DNA of 53,676 nt from an uncultured Clostridia bacterium (GTDB lineage Bacteria; Bacillota; Clostridia; Christensenellales; Borkfalkiaceae). The position numbers and the translations under genes were made by a program. The stretch lies in NCBI GenBank assembly GCA_944341895.1, contig CALVMB010000001.1:1-53676 (forward strand), given 5' to 3'. The number at the start of each line of letters is the position of its first letter. Position 1 is the first letter of the stretch. The notes under the pieces are model-generated. The model worked only from the letters and a program-made list of their open reading frames with translations, did no database searches and was not told the DNA's origin. Of this stretch, positions 18,609-27,824 are shown piece by piece.

Positions 18609-18838
18609 AAAAAAGGCGCCCTCAAACACACGTTTAAGGACGCATCGGATGCGCGGTTCCACCTTAATTGCAGGGTCGCCCCTGCCGCTCTGCCGTTTTT
18701 TGATAAAGAAACGGAACTTTCCCGCAAAGAAGAGCGGTTTCGCGCCGCGGGAACGCACGGAATTTTCAGCAAACATCCGCTCTCTGGGGCGGGATCGCCG
18801 CGGGCTACTTGTCACTTCTTTATGCGCAGGTTGAAATT
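18609..18838 (-). promoter_or_regulatory. T-box riboswitch (threonine) of thrS
   Basis: The leader contains the conserved T-box AAGGTGGAACCGCG (18652-18665) in the antiterminator, and AGAGAG (18780-18785) followed by GGATGTTTGCTGAAA, as in Stem I. A GAA-ACC element has ACC (18736-18738) as the likely specifier, a threonine codon. A terminator closes it: a 12-base-pair stem, arms 18616-18627 and 18632-18643, followed by TTTTTT on the minus strand. Uncharged tRNA-Thr would stabilise the antiterminator. Specifier placement is by comparison with tyrS-type leaders recalled from memory. Confidence 0.94.
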
Positions 18839-18844
18839 ATCGTT

Positions 18845-18873
18845 ATTGTATCCCGTTTGCGCGCGTTTGTCAA
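18845..18873 (-). promoter_or_regulatory. SigA promoter of thrS
   Basis: TTGACA (18868-18873), a 17-base spacer and TACAAT (18845-18850) lie on the minus strand, immediately before the T-box leader. Confidence 0.93.
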
Positions 18874-18964
18874 CGGTTTTTGCGCCCGCAAAAAAATTTT
18901 GCGCGCGGGGGGGGCGGCGCAGGCGGAGGTGCGGGCACGCCGCCGCGAACGGCGAACACGGCGC

Positions 18965-19096
18965 GTGCGGCGAAAAGAACAGCCGCAGGCGGTGTGCGCG
19001 AACGCGGACACGGCGCCACGGGCGATCCGCGCGGCGAAAGAAACTGCCGCAAGCGGTGCGCGCGGCGGAAAAAGCCGCAAGCGGTGCGCGCAAGGC
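18965..19096. repeat. Three degenerate GC-rich tandem units
   Basis: Three copies of a core GCCGC(A)RGCGGTGYGCGCG occur near 18981, 19045 and 19074. The first two are preceded by GCGGCGAAARGAA and the third by GCGGAAAAA. Each core is an inverted repeat able to form a short stem. They fill the space between the thrS promoter and the ytxC stop codon. No terminator-type U tail is present. Confidence 0.55.
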
Positions 19097-19100
19097 GGAC

Positions 19101-19817
19101 TCACCTTGCCGCGAAGCCGACCCTGCCCGCGTAATAGGTGCGCAGAAAGCGCTCCTGCCGCGACGAGGGCGCGCCCAGGCATTCGACCGTGCCGGCGCCG
19201 CTGAGCACGATCTCGCGCAGGGTGTTGAGTTCGGGCTTGCCCTCCTCGATGAGCGCGGCGCGCCGCAGGCGGCGCAGGCGGCTGTCGAACACGTCCCCTT
19301 CTTTCAGAAAGACGCGCCCGCTGCCCGTGACGAGCACGTACCGCATGAATTCCGCCAGTTGTCCTTCGGTAAACGCGGGCGGGATGCAGGCGGCGACCGT
19401 CTGCCACTTTTCGGACAGCGCGCGCAGGCGGAAGCGGAAAAAGCCGTCGATGCAGTGTTCCTCCTTTTCTTCGGCGAGGCGCAGGCGCACATAGCGCGCA
19501 TCCTCGGCAAAATCGGCGGCAATGACGGCGGCAAGCAGGATCTCGCGCTGGTCGCGGCTCAGCCCCGCGGGATGCACCTGCCCGCACAGAAATTCGTATT
19601 TGTAGCCGACGCAGATGACCTCGGCGATCTTTTCGGCGAGCACGGCGCGCAGGCGGGAGAAGCGGACGCCGTCGCCGCGCAGGGCGTACCCGACGCGCCC
19701 GCCCGCAAGGCGGACGGAGGCGGCAACGGCCTGCGGCTTGAACGCCGCACAGCCCGCCGCGATGTATGCGATGTAGCGGCAATGGGTATCCCGTTCGGAG
19801 ACGAGCAGACTTTTCAT
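19101..19817 (-). CDS. YtxC-like sporulation protein
   Basis: This is a 238-residue soluble protein. The middle section, DARYVRLRLAEEKEEHCIDG then FFRFRL and EFMRYVLVTGSG, matches my memory of the YtxC family, which has a conserved GFinFRL element, an eFi.llkyfV helix and an LI..aPk.I end. The location supports this: ytxC lies directly upstream of thrS in Bacillus and Clostridia, as here. The ATG has no ribosome binding site and sits only 7 bases past a SigE-like -10 box. The transcript would therefore be nearly leaderless. Sequence similarity alone is modest. The molecular role of YtxC is unknown. Confidence 0.72.
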   Translation of the reverse strand: MKSLLVSERDTHCRYIAYIAAGCAAFKPQAVAASVRLAGGRVGYALRGDGVRFSRLRAVLAEKIAEVICVGYKYEFLCGQVHPAGLSRDQREILLAAVIAADFAEDARYVRLRLAEEKEEHCIDGFFRFRLRALSEKWQTVAACIPPAFTEGQLAEFMRYVLVTGSGRVFLKEGDVFDSRLRRLRRAALIEEGKPELNTLREIVLSGAGTVECLGAPSSRQERFLRTYYAGRVGFAAR

Positions 19818-19823
19818 AATCAC

Positions 19824-19851
19824 AGTGTATGCGCCGAAAGGCAAAATATTT
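19824..19851 (-). promoter_or_regulatory. SigE-like promoter of the ytxC-like gene
   Basis: AAATATT (19845-19851), a 13-base spacer and CATACACT (19824-19831) lie on the minus strand. The -10 is a perfect match to CATACAnT and the -35 differs at one place from kmATATT. The coding start is seven bases downstream. Confidence 0.68.
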
Positions 19852-19912
19852 ACGCCGCAAGCAGGCAAAGGGGCGTTTTTGAAAAAAATTCGGCGCACTT
19901 TTATCTGGAAAC

Positions 19913-19942
19913 TTGACGAACAGCGCCGAAAAGTTATATAAT
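19913..19942 (+). promoter_or_regulatory. SigA promoter of the membrane protein-leuS operon
   Basis: TTGACG (19913-19918), an 18-base spacer and TATAAT (19937-19942) lie on the plus strand. The leader to the first start codon is only about 20 bases, so there is no room for a T-box. Confidence 0.88.
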
Positions 19943-19970
19943 CGAAAGAAACAGTGCGGGCGGTGAAGGG

Positions 19971-20168
19971 ATGCCGAAAGAAGTACTGATCGTATTGATC
20001 GTCATATTGATCATACACTATTTTCTTGCCATCGGCACTATCTGGATTTTGCTGCGTGACAAGGGCCTGACAAAGTCGGTCATCCCCTGGAATCTGTTCG
20101 TGCTGCTCGTTCCGATCATAGGTCCCGTGACCTACCTGATCGTCCGCTGTTTCGCCAAGAAAAATTGA
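19971..20168 (+). CDS. Small PLDc_N-like membrane protein
   Basis: This 65-residue protein has two membrane spans (about 4-27 and 39-60) linked by a short cytoplasmic loop (LLRDKGLTKSVIPW). The second span ends VPIIGPVTYLIVR, the pattern of the PLDc_N domain found at the N-terminus of cardiolipin synthases and in small stand-alone proteins. No phospholipase domain follows. The start ATG follows GAAGGG. It precedes leuS by 33 bases in the same transcript. Function unknown. Confidence 0.75.
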   Translation: MPKEVLIVLIVILIIHYFLAIGTIWILLRDKGLTKSVIPWNLFVLLVPIIGPVTYLIVRCFAKKN

Positions 20169-20201
20169 CGCCCGCAGAAGTCGGGCGCGGAGGAAAAGAC
20201 C

Positions 20202-22631
20202 ATGGATATGAAGTCCGTCGAAAGCAAGTGGCAGCAACGCTGGGAAAAGAGCAAGGAAAGCGTTTTCAACAAGAAGAACATCGACAAAAAGTTCTACGTG
20301 CTGGAAATGTTCTCCTATCCTTCCGGCGCGAAACTGCACATCGGGCACTGGTACAATTACGGCCCGACGGACAGTTACGCGCGCTTCAAGCGCATGCAGG
20401 GATTCGAAGTGTTCCAGCCGATGGGCTTCGACGCGTTCGGCCTGCCCGCCGAAAACTACGCCATCAAGACCAAGATCCACCCCAAGGACTCCACCGAAAA
20501 GAACATTGCGACCATGGAGACCCAACTCAAGGCGATGGGCGCCATGTTCGACTGGTCCGCCGAAGTCAAGACCTGCGAAGAGGATTACTATAAATGGACG
20601 CAATGGATGTTCCTCAAACTGTTCGAAAAGGGGCTGGCATACCGCAAAGAGGCGCCCGTGAACTGGTGCCCGAGTTGCAACACCGTGCTCGCCAACGAAC
20701 AGGTGACCGAAGGGTGCTGCGAGCGCTGCGGCACGCCCGTCGTCAAAAAGGACCTGACGCAGTGGTTCTTCAAGATCACCGAATATGCCGACGAACTGCT
20801 GCAGGCGCTGGACACGCTGGACTGGCCGGAAAAGACCAAACTCATGCAGCGCAACTGGATCGGCAAATCCATCGGCTGCGAGATCGAATTCGCCTGTGAG
20901 AGCGGCGACACCTTCAAGGTGTTCACCACCCGCTGCGACACCGTGTTCGGCGTCTCCTTCGTGGCGCTCGCGCCCGAGCACCCGCTGGTGCGCAAACTCG
21001 TTTCCGACGAGTGCCGCCCCGCCGTGGAGGCGTACATCGCCGAGACCGCCAAGACCAACGAGATCGAGCGCCTTTCCTCGGCGCGCGAAAAGACGGGCGC
21101 CTTCATCGGACATTACGCGATCAACCCCGTCAACGGCGAAAAAGTTCCCATCTACGCGGCGGACTACGTCCTGTATTCGTACGGCACGGGCGCCGTCATG
21201 GGCGTGCCCGCGCACGACGAGCGCGACTTTGTGTTCGCACAGAAGTACGGCCTTCCCATCAAAAAAGTTATCGAAAACAAGAACGGAAACACCGTTCTGC
21301 CCTATACCGAGGACGGCATCTGCGTGAACTCCCTGCAATTCGACGGGCAGTTCGGCGACGACGCGCGTTCGGCGATCGCGAACCACCTGACCAAGATGGG
21401 CAAGGGCGCGCGCAAGGTCAATTACCGCCTGCGCGACTGGCTGGTCTCCCGCCAGCGCTACTGGGGGGCGCCCATCCCCGTGGTGCACTGCCCGCACTGC
21501 GGCATCGTGCCCGTGCCCTATAAGGACCTGCCCGTCAAACTCCCCTACAACGTGGAGTTTGAACCGGACGGCAAATCACCGCTCGCCAAATGCGACGAGT
21601 TTATGCATGTGAAGTGCCCCGTCTGCGGACAGGACGCGATGCGCGATCCCGACACGCTGGACACCTTTGTGTGTTCGAGTTGGTATTACCTGCGCTATGC
21701 GGACGCGCACAATGCGAAGCAGCCCTTCGACCCCGAGATCGTCAACAAGATGCTCCCCGTGGACAAATACGTGGGCGGCGCCGAACACGCCTGCATGCAC
21801 CTGCTGTATGCGCGCTTCTTTACCAAGGCGCTGCGCGACATGGGGTACCTGAACTTTGACGAACCCTTCAAATCGCTGGTGCACCAGGGCGTGATCCTGG
21901 GTCCGGACGGCAACCGCATGTCCAAATCCAAGGGCAACGTGGTCTCGCCCGACGAATACATCCAGTCATACGGTTCGGACGTGTTCCGCCTGTACCTGAT
22001 GTTCGGATTCTCGTATACCGAAGGCGGGCCGTGGAGCGACGACGGAATCAAGTCGGTGGCAAAATTCCTCGACCGCGTGGAACGGCTCGTGACCAAATAC
22101 AAGGACGAAAAGCCTTCCAAAGAAGAAAAGACGGCGAGCGCGGCGGAAAAAGAACTCAATTTCGTGCGCCACAACACCATCCGCCAGGTCACGCGCGATC
22201 TGGAAAACTTCTCCTTCAACACCGCCGTGGCGCGCCTGATGGAATACGTGAACGCGCTGTACAAATACGACGGCGAAGCGGAAAAGGACGCCGCATTCTA
22301 TAAAGAGTGCCGCCGCGACCTGCTCCTGCTGCTGGCGCCCTTCGCGCCGCACTTCACCGAGGAACTGTGGGAACAGACGGGCGGAAAGTATTCCGTCTTC
22401 GACCAGCCCTATCCCGTCTGCGACGAGGCGGCGCTGGTGCGCGAAGAAGTCGAGTACGCCATCCAGATCAATAGCAAGATCAAGACCAAAATGATGATCG
22501 GCAAAGACCTGACCGAAGAACAACTGCGCGCCGCGGTGCTCGCTAACGATGCCGTGCGCCCGCTGACCGAGGGCAAGGTCATCAAAAAATGGATCGTCGT
22601 TCCCGGGCGCCTCGTCAACATCATCCTGTAA
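20202..22631 (+). CDS. leuS: Leucyl-tRNA synthetase
   Basis: This class I synthetase has 809 residues. HIGH is at H46-I-G-H49. The zinc module [15 protein letters not shown], the CP1 editing domain with [15 protein letters not shown], and the KMSKS loop as RMSKSKGN at about 572-579 are all visible. The ATG follows GGAGG with 9 bases of spacing. It is on the plus strand, second gene after the small membrane protein, and ends before two strong hairpins. Unlike thrS, no T-box leader is present. Confidence 0.98.
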   Translation: MDMKSVESKWQQRWEKSKESVFNKKNIDKKFYVLEMFSYPSGAKLHIGHWYNYGPTDSYARFKRMQGFEVFQPMGFDAFGLPAENYAIKTKIHPKDSTEKNIATMETQLKAMGAMFDWSAEVKTCEEDYYKWTQWMFLKLFEKGLAYRKEAPVNWCPSCNTVLANEQVTEGCCERCGTPVVKKDLTQWFFKITEYADELLQALDTLDWPEKTKLMQRNWIGKSIGCEIEFACESGDTFKVFTTRCDTVFGVSFVALAPEHPLVRKLVSDECRPAVEAYIAETAKTNEIERLSSAREKTGAFIGHYAINPVNGEKVPIYAADYVLYSYGTGAVMGVPAHDERDFVFAQKYGLPIKKVIENKNGNTVLPYTEDGICVNSLQFDGQFGDDARSAIANHLTKMGKGARKVNYRLRDWLVSRQRYWGAPIPVVHCPHCGIVPVPYKDLPVKLPYNVEFEPDGKSPLAKCDEFMHVKCPVCGQDAMRDPDTLDTFVCSSWYYLRYADAHNAKQPFDPEIVNKMLPVDKYVGGAEHACMHLLYARFFTKALRDMGYLNFDEPFKSLVHQGVILGPDGNRMSKSKGNVVSPDEYIQSYGSDVFRLYLMFGFSYTEGGPWSDDGIKSVAKFLDRVERLVTKYKDEKPSKEEKTASAAEKELNFVRHNTIRQVTRDLENFSFNTAVARLMEYVNALYKYDGEAEKDAAFYKECRRDLLLLLAPFAPHFTEELWEQTGGKYSVFDQPYPVCDEAALVREEVEYAIQINSKIKTKMMIGKDLTEEQLRAAVLANDAVRPLTEGKVIKKWIVVPGRLVNIIL

Positions 22632-22647
22632 AAACAAACGACCGTTT

Positions 22648-22733
22648 GCAGACGGTGCAAACCACCGCCTCGCGCAGAAAGTCGAGACGATCTGTTTCCA
22701 CCCCGCAGACGGTGCAAAAATCCGCCCCGCGCA
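22648..22733. repeat. Two 29-base direct repeats, period 57
   Basis: GCAGACGGTGCAAA opens both copies (22648-22676 and 22705-22733) and both end CGCGCA, with about five differences between them. The second copy runs into the left arm of the leuS terminator. The unit resembles in size, not in sequence, the paired units in other gaps of this window. Confidence 0.6.
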
Positions 22734-22754
22734 TTCGGCGCGGGGCGGATTTTT
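22716..22754. terminator. leuS terminator, strong hairpin
   Basis: A perfect 17-base-pair stem (22716-22732 and 22738-22754, loop ATTCG) begins with A5 and ends in T5. It can therefore terminate in either direction. Confidence 0.88.
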
Positions 22755-22765
22755 GTGCCGCACGG

Positions 22766-22807
22766 AAAAGCCGCCGCCCGCAACATTGCGGGCGGCGGCT
22801 CCGTTTT
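22766..22807. terminator. Second terminator between leuS and the ltaS-like gene
   Basis: A 15-base-pair GC-rich stem (22769-22783 and 22786-22800) has a T5 tail on the plus side (22804-22808) and a short A run on the minus side. It overlaps the end of the minus-strand sulfatase gene and closes both converging transcripts. Confidence 0.8.
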
Positions 22808-25272
22808 TATGCGATCTTGCCGACCAGTTCGTCTATGTCCGCATAGCGGAAATAATCGAGGGCGTACATCTCTTCCAGCCGTTCCTGCTTCGCGTAATAG
22901 CCGTTTACCTGCACGAGGAAATCATATACCCCGTCCGAGAGATATTGCCGCCCGTCCGCCTCCCCTTCGCCCATGGCAAAGAGCGCGGTGAGGTCGATGA
23001 CGATGAACGCGCCGTCCGACGAATAGGCGCCGCCCGTTTCCTCAGCGGTATACGAACGGGACGCCCCGCCGCGCACGACGGAAACGGTACCGTCCGCCAG
23101 CACGATCTCTCCGTCCGCCGAGACCGGCGCACCGCCCTGCGAAGCGGCGCGCACCCACACGCGCAACCCGTCGGTATACATCGTATCGTTGAACATGCCC
23201 GATTCGCGGCTGACAAACACCGACGTCTCTTGCTCGAAGGCGCTCACGCCCTGGTACAGCGCGGTATCGTACGAATAGCCGAGCAGGTCGAGCATGGTCG
23301 GGAGCAGGTCAAAGGAATTACAGTATTTCGTGATCTTGGCGCCGCCGAGCGGGAAACTTCCGTCCGTGCGGCGGTGGGCGATGTCGTAATAATATTCGCC
23401 CGTATACACCGACTGCACGCCCGCCTCGTTGTTTTCGTACACCATGCCTTCGTAGAGATCGCTCTGCACGTTCAGGTCCATGTACTTGCCCGACCAGAAA
23501 AAGAACGGGATATTGTAGAGCATGGTATCCCAGACGGTGCCCGGTTCCACTTCTTTGAGTTCGTACTGCATGCCCGAATAGTACCCGTTGTGGTCGGCAT
23601 AGAAAATGAAGGTAGTATTGTCCAGTTCGCCGCGCGCTTCGAGATCGGCGAGCAGGCGGTTGACGCCCACGTCGAGATCCATCAGCGACGCCTGGTAGCG
23701 CTTGTAGCGGAGATAGCCGACGGTGAGTTCGCCGTCCTCGCCGCGCATGGGCGCGCTGACGGGCACGGTGCCCGCGATGTTCTCTTCCGCCGCCGGGAAA
23801 CGGTCGATGCGCTCGTAGTACGGTTCCAGCCCCTTGACAAGCGCCTGTTCGGAGAACGCCGCCTTTTCTTCCGCCGTCATGTCCGCGGTATAGTCGCCGT
23901 GTTTGAGCAGTTCGTTGTACGAACCGTGGCTGGTGATAGACATGAGCATGGAAAAATACGCCTCGTCCCCTTCGTCCGTCTGCGTGAATTCGCGCAGGTA
24001 CTGCGAGAAAAATTCGCTGTCAAGGTCGAAAGAATAGAACCCGTCCTTGTGGTAATAGCCGCGCAGGCGGTCCATGGATTCGAGGAAGGTGGCACGGTCA
24101 AAGCCGTACAGATCGCCATAGGTGGCATCGCGCCCGTAAAAGGAGCCCGAATTGGCGTGGAAATACTGCGTCGTGTATCCGTTGTCCTGCAAGATATTGG
24201 GCAGCGTGAACGCAAAATCGTGGTCCATCAGCCCGTCTTTGCTGAACATCGAAGGCGTCAGGCAGTTGCGCGTCTGCATGGGGTAACTGCCCAGCACCGC
24301 CATCGCCTCCGAATAATTGGTCTTATCCCGCGCATAGTACTGCGTAAACGCCACACCCTGGTCGGCAAGCGCGTACAGTGTGGGCGTATAGACGCTGTTG
24401 ATGGCGTACCACTCCCCCGACTCGATGACGATGAGCGCCACGTTCTGCCCGTCCAGCACGCCCGTGGCGATTGAACCCGCACTGCCGTACCGCGTCAGGT
24501 CGAGGTCGGCAAGTTCGGCGCTGTTTTTCCCCGAAAGGAAGTATTCGCGCAAGGCGGCGACGTCCGAAGCGGTCTCCTCCTCGCTTTCGCCTGCAGCGGC
24601 AGATTCAAGGTCGGAAAAGAAATTGCGGATGTTCTTATAATAATAGCCGAACGTACCGTATTCGCGGTAGGCGTTTGCCGAGATGAACTGCGTTTGGTAG
24701 AGGTTTTGCTCGTCCTTGAAATAGTACAGCGGATCGTCTTCGGACGCCGACGAAAACGCGGCTTTCTGCACCGCCATGAGGGCGGGCGCAAAGACGCAGG
24801 AGAGCGCGAACGCGGCGATGAGCAGAAGAGTGCCCTGCCAACGCGCGCTGCAGCGGAATTTTCCCGTGCACAGAAGCCCGATGAGCAGCACGCCTTCGGC
24901 GGCGACGAACAACAGCCCGCACGCCAGAAAAACGAAGTTGACGAAATCGGCATCGAACGCGCCCGCCGCCTCGCCCGCGAGGCTGAGCATGCTCAGCCCG
25001 AAGATGTACCCGCTCATGGTGTACAGGCATTCGTTGGTGACCGCAATGATCACCTGCACCGTCAGGAGCAGCAGCACGAGCACCGTCTGCGCGATAAAAC
25101 TCGGGACGATAAAGATAAATACCGACAGCACAAGAAGCACGGCGATGTCCAGCCAGAAATAGGTCGGAAAAGCGCCGAACCCCAGGAATTCGAACGTTAT
25201 AAATTCAAATGCGAGAGCGAGCAGAAAATAACTGCCCGCCCAGATGGATTTTTTGATGCAGAGTTCTTTCAT
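22807..25272 (-). CDS. LTA synthase-like sulfatase-family membrane protein
   Basis: This 821-residue protein has five membrane spans in the first 170 residues and a large extracytoplasmic alkaline-phosphatase/sulfatase domain. Key residues line up with LtaS: metal ligand E284 (IVIESGEW), nucleophile T318 in RDKTNYSEAMAVLGSYP, HANSGSFYGRD, and the metal pair in FYADHNGYY. Proteins of this type transfer glycerol-phosphate or phosphoethanolamine to envelope polymers. A C-terminal extension (about 690-821) with beta-strands exceeds the usual 650-residue length. Its ATG overlaps the lysC stop (ATGA), so it is the last gene of the long operon. The donor and acceptor are not decided by sequence. Confidence 0.9.
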   Translation of the reverse strand: MKELCIKKSIWAGSYFLLALAFEFITFEFLGFGAFPTYFWLDIAVLLVLSVFIFIVPSFIAQTVLVLLLLTVQVIIAVTNECLYTMSGYIFGLSMLSLAGEAAGAFDADFVNFVFLACGLLFVAAEGVLLIGLLCTGKFRCSARWQGTLLLIAAFALSCVFAPALMAVQKAAFSSASEDDPLYYFKDEQNLYQTQFISANAYREYGTFGYYYKNIRNFFSDLESAAAGESEEETASDVAALREYFLSGKNSAELADLDLTRYGSAGSIATGVLDGQNVALIVIESGEWYAINSVYTPTLYALADQGVAFTQYYARDKTNYSEAMAVLGSYPMQTRNCLTPSMFSKDGLMDHDFAFTLPNILQDNGYTTQYFHANSGSFYGRDATYGDLYGFDRATFLESMDRLRGYYHKDGFYSFDLDSEFFSQYLREFTQTDEGDEAYFSMLMSITSHGSYNELLKHGDYTADMTAEEKAAFSEQALVKGLEPYYERIDRFPAAEENIAGTVPVSAPMRGEDGELTVGYLRYKRYQASLMDLDVGVNRLLADLEARGELDNTTFIFYADHNGYYSGMQYELKEVEPGTVWDTMLYNIPFFFWSGKYMDLNVQSDLYEGMVYENNEAGVQSVYTGEYYYDIAHRRTDGSFPLGGAKITKYCNSFDLLPTMLDLLGYSYDTALYQGVSAFEQETSVFVSRESGMFNDTMYTDGLRVWVRAASQGGAPVSADGEIVLADGTVSVVRGGASRSYTAEETGGAYSSDGAFIVIDLTALFAMGEGEADGRQYLSDGVYDFLVQVNGYYAKQERLEEMYALDYFRYADIDELVGKIA

Positions 25273-26621
25273 AAAACACTTTCGGCGGTCTTGTTTCCTT
25301 CTCCGAAAAATTCGCGATAGATGGTGCGCACGCACTTTTCGTAATCGTCGTTGTCGATGCCGACGATGATGTTGATCTCGCTGGAGCCCTGGTCGATCAT
25401 GCGGATGTTGATGCCTTCCGCCGACAGCGCGCCGAACAGGCGCGCGGAGGTGCCGACGCTCTTTGCCATGCCGTGCCCGACGGTGGCGACCAGCGCGATG
25501 TTTTCGAGCACGCGGACGTAGTCGGGAGAGACCGCCGCGCGGATCTGTTCGATGAGGCGGTCGAGCACGCCGCCCGCGAGATACTTGCTCTCAATGACGA
25601 GCGAGAGCGTATCGATGCCCGAGGGCATATGTTCGAAGCAGATGCCGTCCTCTTCCAGCACGGAGAGCACCTTGCGCGCAAACCCGACTTCGGCGTTCAT
25701 CATGGATTTTTCCAAAAAGATGACGGTGAAGTCCTTTTTGCCCGCGATGCCCGTGACGAGGTTCTCGCTCTTGCCGTACTGCACCGACGGCAGGATGAGC
25801 GTGCCGGGATCCTCGGGCGCGAAGGTGTTTTTGATGTTGATGGGGATGTTGCCCTTGCGCACGGGGAAGATCGCGTCCGCATGCAGGACGTTGGCGCCCA
25901 TGTAGGAAAGCTCGCGCAGTTCTTTGTAGGAGATGCGCTCCATCTTCTGCGGCTTCTGCACGATGCGCGGATCGCAGGCGAGGAACCCGCTCACGTCCGT
26001 CCAGTTTTCGTACAGGTCGGCGCCGACGCCGCGCGCGATGATGGAACCGCTCACGTCACTGCCGCCGCGCGAGAAGGTTTTGACCTTGCCGCACGCGTCC
26101 GTGCCGTAAAATCCGGGGATGACGGCATGCTCGCAGTTTTTGAGTTTTTGTTCGATGAGCGGATAGGACTTCGCCTCGTCGAACTGTCCCTTTTCGTCAA
26201 AGAAGATGAGTTCGGCGGCGTCGACGAACGTCCAGCCCAGTTTTGCCGCGATGAGGCGTGCGTTGAGGTATTCCCCGCGCGATGCGGTGAAATCCGCGCT
26301 CTTTTCCCGCTCGATGGCGCGCTCGGTCTCGTCGAGAATGGCGTCCATGCCGAATCCTTCCATGCCCAGTTCGGCGACGATGGAGGTAAAGCGCTTGCGG
26401 ATCTTAACAAACGCCTCCGCGCACGAACCCGTCTTTTCGCATTCGCGCCAGCAGGCGTACAGCATATCCGTGATCTTTTCGTCGGCGGAAAAGCGCTTGC
26501 CGGGTGCCGACACCACGACGTAGCGGCGGGCGCCGTCCCGCAAAAGAATGTCCGCGGCGCGCGCGATGTTGTTTCCGTCCGCCAGCGACGAACCGCCGAA
26601 TTTGCATACGGTCAGACTCAT
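25269..26621 (-). CDS. lysC: Aspartate kinase
   Basis: This 450-residue aspartokinase starts with VCKFGGSSLADG. The catalytic block SRGGSDVSGSIIA and two C-terminal ACT domains (about 300-375 and 380-440) are visible. It phosphorylates aspartate, the first step to lysine, diaminopimelate, threonine and methionine. The ATG overlaps the DUF1015 stop by four bases and has GGAG 9 bases upstream. No lysine riboswitch can precede it because the gene in front abuts. Regulation is thus likely by ACT-domain feedback and by the operon promoter far upstream. Confidence 0.96.
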   Translation of the reverse strand: MSLTVCKFGGSSLADGNNIARAADILLRDGARRYVVVSAPGKRFSADEKITDMLYACWRECEKTGSCAEAFVKIRKRFTSIVAELGMEGFGMDAILDETERAIEREKSADFTASRGEYLNARLIAAKLGWTFVDAAELIFFDEKGQFDEAKSYPLIEQKLKNCEHAVIPGFYGTDACGKVKTFSRGGSDVSGSIIARGVGADLYENWTDVSGFLACDPRIVQKPQKMERISYKELRELSYMGANVLHADAIFPVRKGNIPINIKNTFAPEDPGTLILPSVQYGKSENLVTGIAGKKDFTVIFLEKSMMNAEVGFARKVLSVLEEDGICFEHMPSGIDTLSLVIESKYLAGGVLDRLIEQIRAAVSPDYVRVLENIALVATVGHGMAKSVGTSARLFGALSAEGINIRMIDQGSSEINIIVGIDNDDYEKCVRTIYREFFGEGNKTAESVL

Positions 26622-27823
26622 ATCCGTATCTCCTTCCCTTCGATGTAGTACCGTTTCTCCTCGCTTTCCCCCATCGAGAAGGTCTTGCGCGGCAGACTGC
26701 CGTTCTTTTTGACCAACCCGAACAATTCCGATTTATGCATTTTGGGCAGGAACACGCCCACGCAGTGCGGATCGCGCGCGGTCATGTCCGCGAGCGCCTG
26801 TTCGCCGTGGATATAATCCACGCTCCCGCCGTGTTCGGCAATGTATGCCGCGATGCGCCGATCGGACTCGGCGACCGCCGCGGGGACCTCTTCCGCCATG
26901 CCGACAGGGATCCTGCATCCGCTCACATACAGCGCGCCTTCCGCGCTTCCGAAGGCGGAAAACGCCGCGGCAAACTTCTGCGCGTCCACCCCCTTGACGA
27001 TGCGGTGGATGCCCTCGAAATAGATGCCGTCGTCGTAGAGGTTGACCGCCTCCGCCAGCGCATAGCGCGCGGGATGGGTGCGGCGCTCCTCTTCGGTGAG
27101 GCTGTCCTTGATCGCGTCCCATGCCGCTTTCGCCGTGGCAAGCGAATGGTTGCCGTCCCCGACCATGAACAGAAGATCGTCCGAGACCAACTTCTCGAAT
27201 GCTTCGACGACGGGCTGCGTATCCCCGATAAAGGTGCCCTTCACGTGCCCGCCGCCCATGTTCAGGTCAAAATCGTACAGCACCTCGCCCAGGCGGCTCT
27301 GCGCCGCGCGCAGGACGGTGTTCTGCGGGTCTTCGTACAAGAGCATGACGTGCGGGAACTCGATCTCCGCCGCCGCGCGGATCTGCAGGCGGGGCGGGAT
27401 GCGCTCCAGAATGGTCGCCTCCGTCGCACGGATGCGCGCGCGGCTCCCCTTTTGGTAGGAGTACGATTCAAGGTCCACCGCAAGCACGATGCCGACGCGG
27501 CGTGGCCGATAGGGCGTGGAGCGCTCCACAAAGACAAAACCTTTGGGCAGTTTGCGGAACACGCCGTTCGCGGCATACAATCGCATGGTCTCGGAAATGG
27601 AGCAGATGCGCGCGGCGCAGTCCTCTTTTTCCAGATAGATCTCGGGCAGGGTCAGGCGCAGGGTGGAAGGTTTGTCCCCCACCAGCCTTTCCAGCGCCGA
27701 CCAGTACGCCGCGTCCGACGTGTGTTGATCGCAGGCGATGACCGCCCATGCCGCCATGTCCGTGCCCTCTGCGGGAAGCAGAATCTCGGGCACGGCGACG
27801 CAGGGCTCTTTTGCAGGATTCAC
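26618..27823 (-). CDS. DUF1015 family protein
   Basis: This 401-residue protein carries the DUF1015 hallmarks: an N-terminal AWAVIACDQHTSD segment, the central VGDGNHSLATAKA motif and the C-terminal MGESEEKRYYIEGK. The family has no firm function; members often sit beside serine or amino-acid genes. The start is GTG at 27821-27823 with a perfect GGAGG 5 bases upstream, one base after the stop of the 39-codon gene. It overlaps lysC by four bases, so the pair is strictly coupled. Confidence 0.92.
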   Translation of the reverse strand: MNPAKEPCVAVPEILLPAEGTDMAAWAVIACDQHTSDAAYWSALERLVGDKPSTLRLTLPEIYLEKEDCAARICSISETMRLYAANGVFRKLPKGFVFVERSTPYRPRRVGIVLAVDLESYSYQKGSRARIRATEATILERIPPRLQIRAAAEIEFPHVMLLYEDPQNTVLRAAQSRLGEVLYDFDLNMGGGHVKGTFIGDTQPVVEAFEKLVSDDLLFMVGDGNHSLATAKAAWDAIKDSLTEEERRTHPARYALAEAVNLYDDGIYFEGIHRIVKGVDAQKFAAAFSAFGSAEGALYVSGCRIPVGMAEEVPAAVAESDRRIAAYIAEHGGSVDYIHGEQALADMTARDPHCVGVFLPKMHKSELFGLVKKNGSLPRKTFSMGESEEKRYYIEGKEIRI

Positions 27824-27824
27824 G

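Noticed and set aside
18965-19096. Possible CRISPR array
   Set aside because: There are only three degenerate units, no unique spacers of regular length and no cas genes nearby.
25269-26621. Lysine riboswitch control of lysC
   Set aside because: The gene starts inside the end of the DUF1015 gene, so no untranslated leader exists.
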